DNA from: Novakomyces olei
Lineage: Eukaryota; Ascomycota; Novakomycetes; Novakomycetales; Novakomycetaceae
DNA length: 64,000 nt
Assembly: GCA_016906335.1 (NCBI GenBank)
Contig: JADEYG010000009.1
Coordinates: forward strand, 1,355,001 to 1,419,000
Reading direction: 5' to 3'
Below are positions 62,970-64,000 of the stretch, in pieces. Made by a program: the position numbers and the translations under genes. The notes below the pieces were generated by a model. That model ran no database searches. It was not told where the DNA came from and saw only the letters and a program-made list of their open reading frames with translations. The first letter of the stretch is position 1; each line of letters opens with the position of its first letter.

Positions 62970-63412
62970 TTCGTGACTAGCGGAGACTGATGATGGCCTC
63001 GTTTTTGCCTGGCGCAAACAGTCTTTTAAAAGATCACTCACTAATTATACAATTTTTTCTTTTTCGTTTCTTGTATGTCTTATTACTAATGATGAATTTG
63101 CGATGGTCGCCTAAGGAATAAGAGACGTTTGATACGCTAATGCCTATTTGTAAATATCTATTAGTAATGAATGAGTAATATATCAGCAATAGCTTTACGT
63201 AATATAATATAATAGCAAATAGTGACCTATTAACCCTAACCCTTGGTCGTAATTATAAAAACATTTCAACCATGTTGCTGGTAACAACCTTGGTTATCAA
63301 TAATTGAGGCACTACAAGTAGAGATTAACTTTTACACTTGAAAAATTGCTAATAGAGAGAATCCGCATAGACAAGTGTTGTCCAAACAATCATATTAGTA
63401 TTATCCGTTTTT
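62970..63412. other. Spacer upstream of DRE2 with telobox
   Basis: 443 bp between DRE2 start and CLF1 stop. TTAACCCTAACCCTT at 63230-63244. Nothing else recognised. Confidence 0.45.
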
Positions 63413-64000
63413 TTAGCTCTCCTCGCCATCGCCATCGCCATCGCCATCGCCTTCTGCGTCGACCTGTTTGGCTTCCTGTCTCCGTTTCTGCCACTCTTGT
63501 GCCATAGCCATCATCTTCAGCATCTTACCAGAGCCCTCATCGCGATCTCCAGGGAAGATATAGTCATGGTACTCCTCTGAAGAGCCATCTTGAAGGCGCC
63601 GACGCTTAGTCACTACCCGTGGCAATTGCGCTTTCACTCTAGCCTCGGATTCCTTGTTGCCGTGTACGCTCTCAAAGGCCTGCCAGGCTTCCAGCAGCAC
63701 AAGACGCTCCTCCCGTAGTCGTAAATCGCGCAGACGCTCTTGCGCTTTGACAAAGACCCGGCGAGCCCTCTCGATGGCTGTGGGTGAAGCTTCGTCTTCA
63801 CGCTCTGGTTCTTCGTCATCGTCCTCCATGTGTGATACTTCAAAGTTGGCAAAACTGACCCAAACTTTAACATGATTTGTACGCTCCAGAAGCCTTTCGT
63901 ACAGAGCCCGAGCACGCTCATACTCGTCTTGCTCAAACTCATAGTCGATGTACGCCTTCCACACTGCCTCGGGCATTTCTAATACAGGCTGGGCAATGGC
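63413..64000 (-). CDS. CLF1/CRNKL1 (crooked-neck) spliceosome protein, 5' part outside window
   Basis: C-terminal part only; the frame runs off the window's right edge. HAT repeats are visible: PVLEMPEAVWKAYIDYEFEQ, then ARALYERLLERTNHVKVWVS and ARRVFVKAQERLRDL. LLEAWQAFESVHG, VKAQLPRVVTKRRRL and YHDYIFPGD are typical of the CRNKL1 C-terminus. It belongs to the Prp19-associated (NTC) complex. The extreme C-terminus is a Gly-Asp repeat made by a 6-bp repeat (GCCATC) at about 63424-63451. Confidence 0.93.
   Translation of the reverse strand, partial: AIAQPVLEMPEAVWKAYIDYEFEQDEYERARALYERLLERTNHVKVWVSFANFEVSHMEDDDEEPEREDEASPTAIERARRVFVKAQERLRDLRLREERLVLLEAWQAFESVHGNKESEARVKAQLPRVVTKRRRLQDGSSEEYHDYIFPGDRDEGSGKMLKMMAMAQEWQKRRQEAKQVDAEGDGDGDGDGEES

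Overview
The window looks like nuclear DNA of an ascomycete fungus. Genes are dense (about 30 in 64 kb) and lie on both strands. Introns are short (about 33-260 bp) with GT-AG ends and a CTAAC/CTAAT branch site a few bases before the acceptor. Several products are fungal in type: a PHO80-like cyclin, Set9/SUV4-20, CENP-L/Fta1, a Cup1-like LYR protein and a fungal arylsulfotransferase. All three cytosolic ribosomal protein genes found (eS28, eS25, uS14) carry a TTAGGGTAGGGT element beside a CAGTCACA-like box 51-60 bp before the ATG. These are the HomolE and HomolD boxes known from fission yeast, so a Taphrinomycotina or other non-Saccharomycetaceae ascomycete is favoured. The species is not identified, and no mobile element was recognised.

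Layout. 1-17 kb: NFX1-type zinc-finger protein (partial, minus), kinesin-5, Bem46/ABHD13 hydrolase, PHO80-like cyclin, SVP26/TEX261, and one long frame joining a Cup1-like LYR domain to a lipoate-protein ligase. 17-32 kb: TRAPPII subunit Trs130/TRAPPC10, eS28, a lysine methyltransferase, eS25, a prenylated ubiquitin-fold protein (UBL3/MUB), a DUF218 protein, TAM41 and uS14. 33-46 kb: membrane arylsulfotransferase, tRNA-Arg(UCG), PKA catalytic subunit, APC1 and pyrroline-5-carboxylate reductase. 46-64 kb: mitochondrial bL12m, RPB9, mitochondrial uL14m, Set9/SUV4-20, a WIPI3/4-type PROPPIN, an MFS transporter, a CCDC97-like protein, CENP-L/Fta1, NF-YA/HAP2, TRAPPC2L, ubiquitin hydrolase UCH, DRE2 and CLF1/CRNKL1 (partial, minus).

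There is no operon logic. Several genes touch shared processes: mitochondrial function (LYR/lipoate ligase, TAM41, bL12m, uL14m, DRE2), membrane traffic (Trs130, TRAPPC2L, SVP26, PROPPIN) and mitosis (kinesin-5, APC1, CENP-L). The strongest genome-scale feature is simple-sequence DNA. TTTA arrays fill one intron each in Trs130 and Set9, TAA and AAAT arrays lie between genes, 7-bp AT-rich arrays lie in promoters, and in-frame repeats expand Asn, Ser/Thr and Ser-Val-Asn-His tracts inside proteins. Telomere-type CCCTAA repeats occur both in promoters and inside coding sequence.

All exon boundaries were read by eye from splice signals, frame and family similarity. No search or alignment was run.
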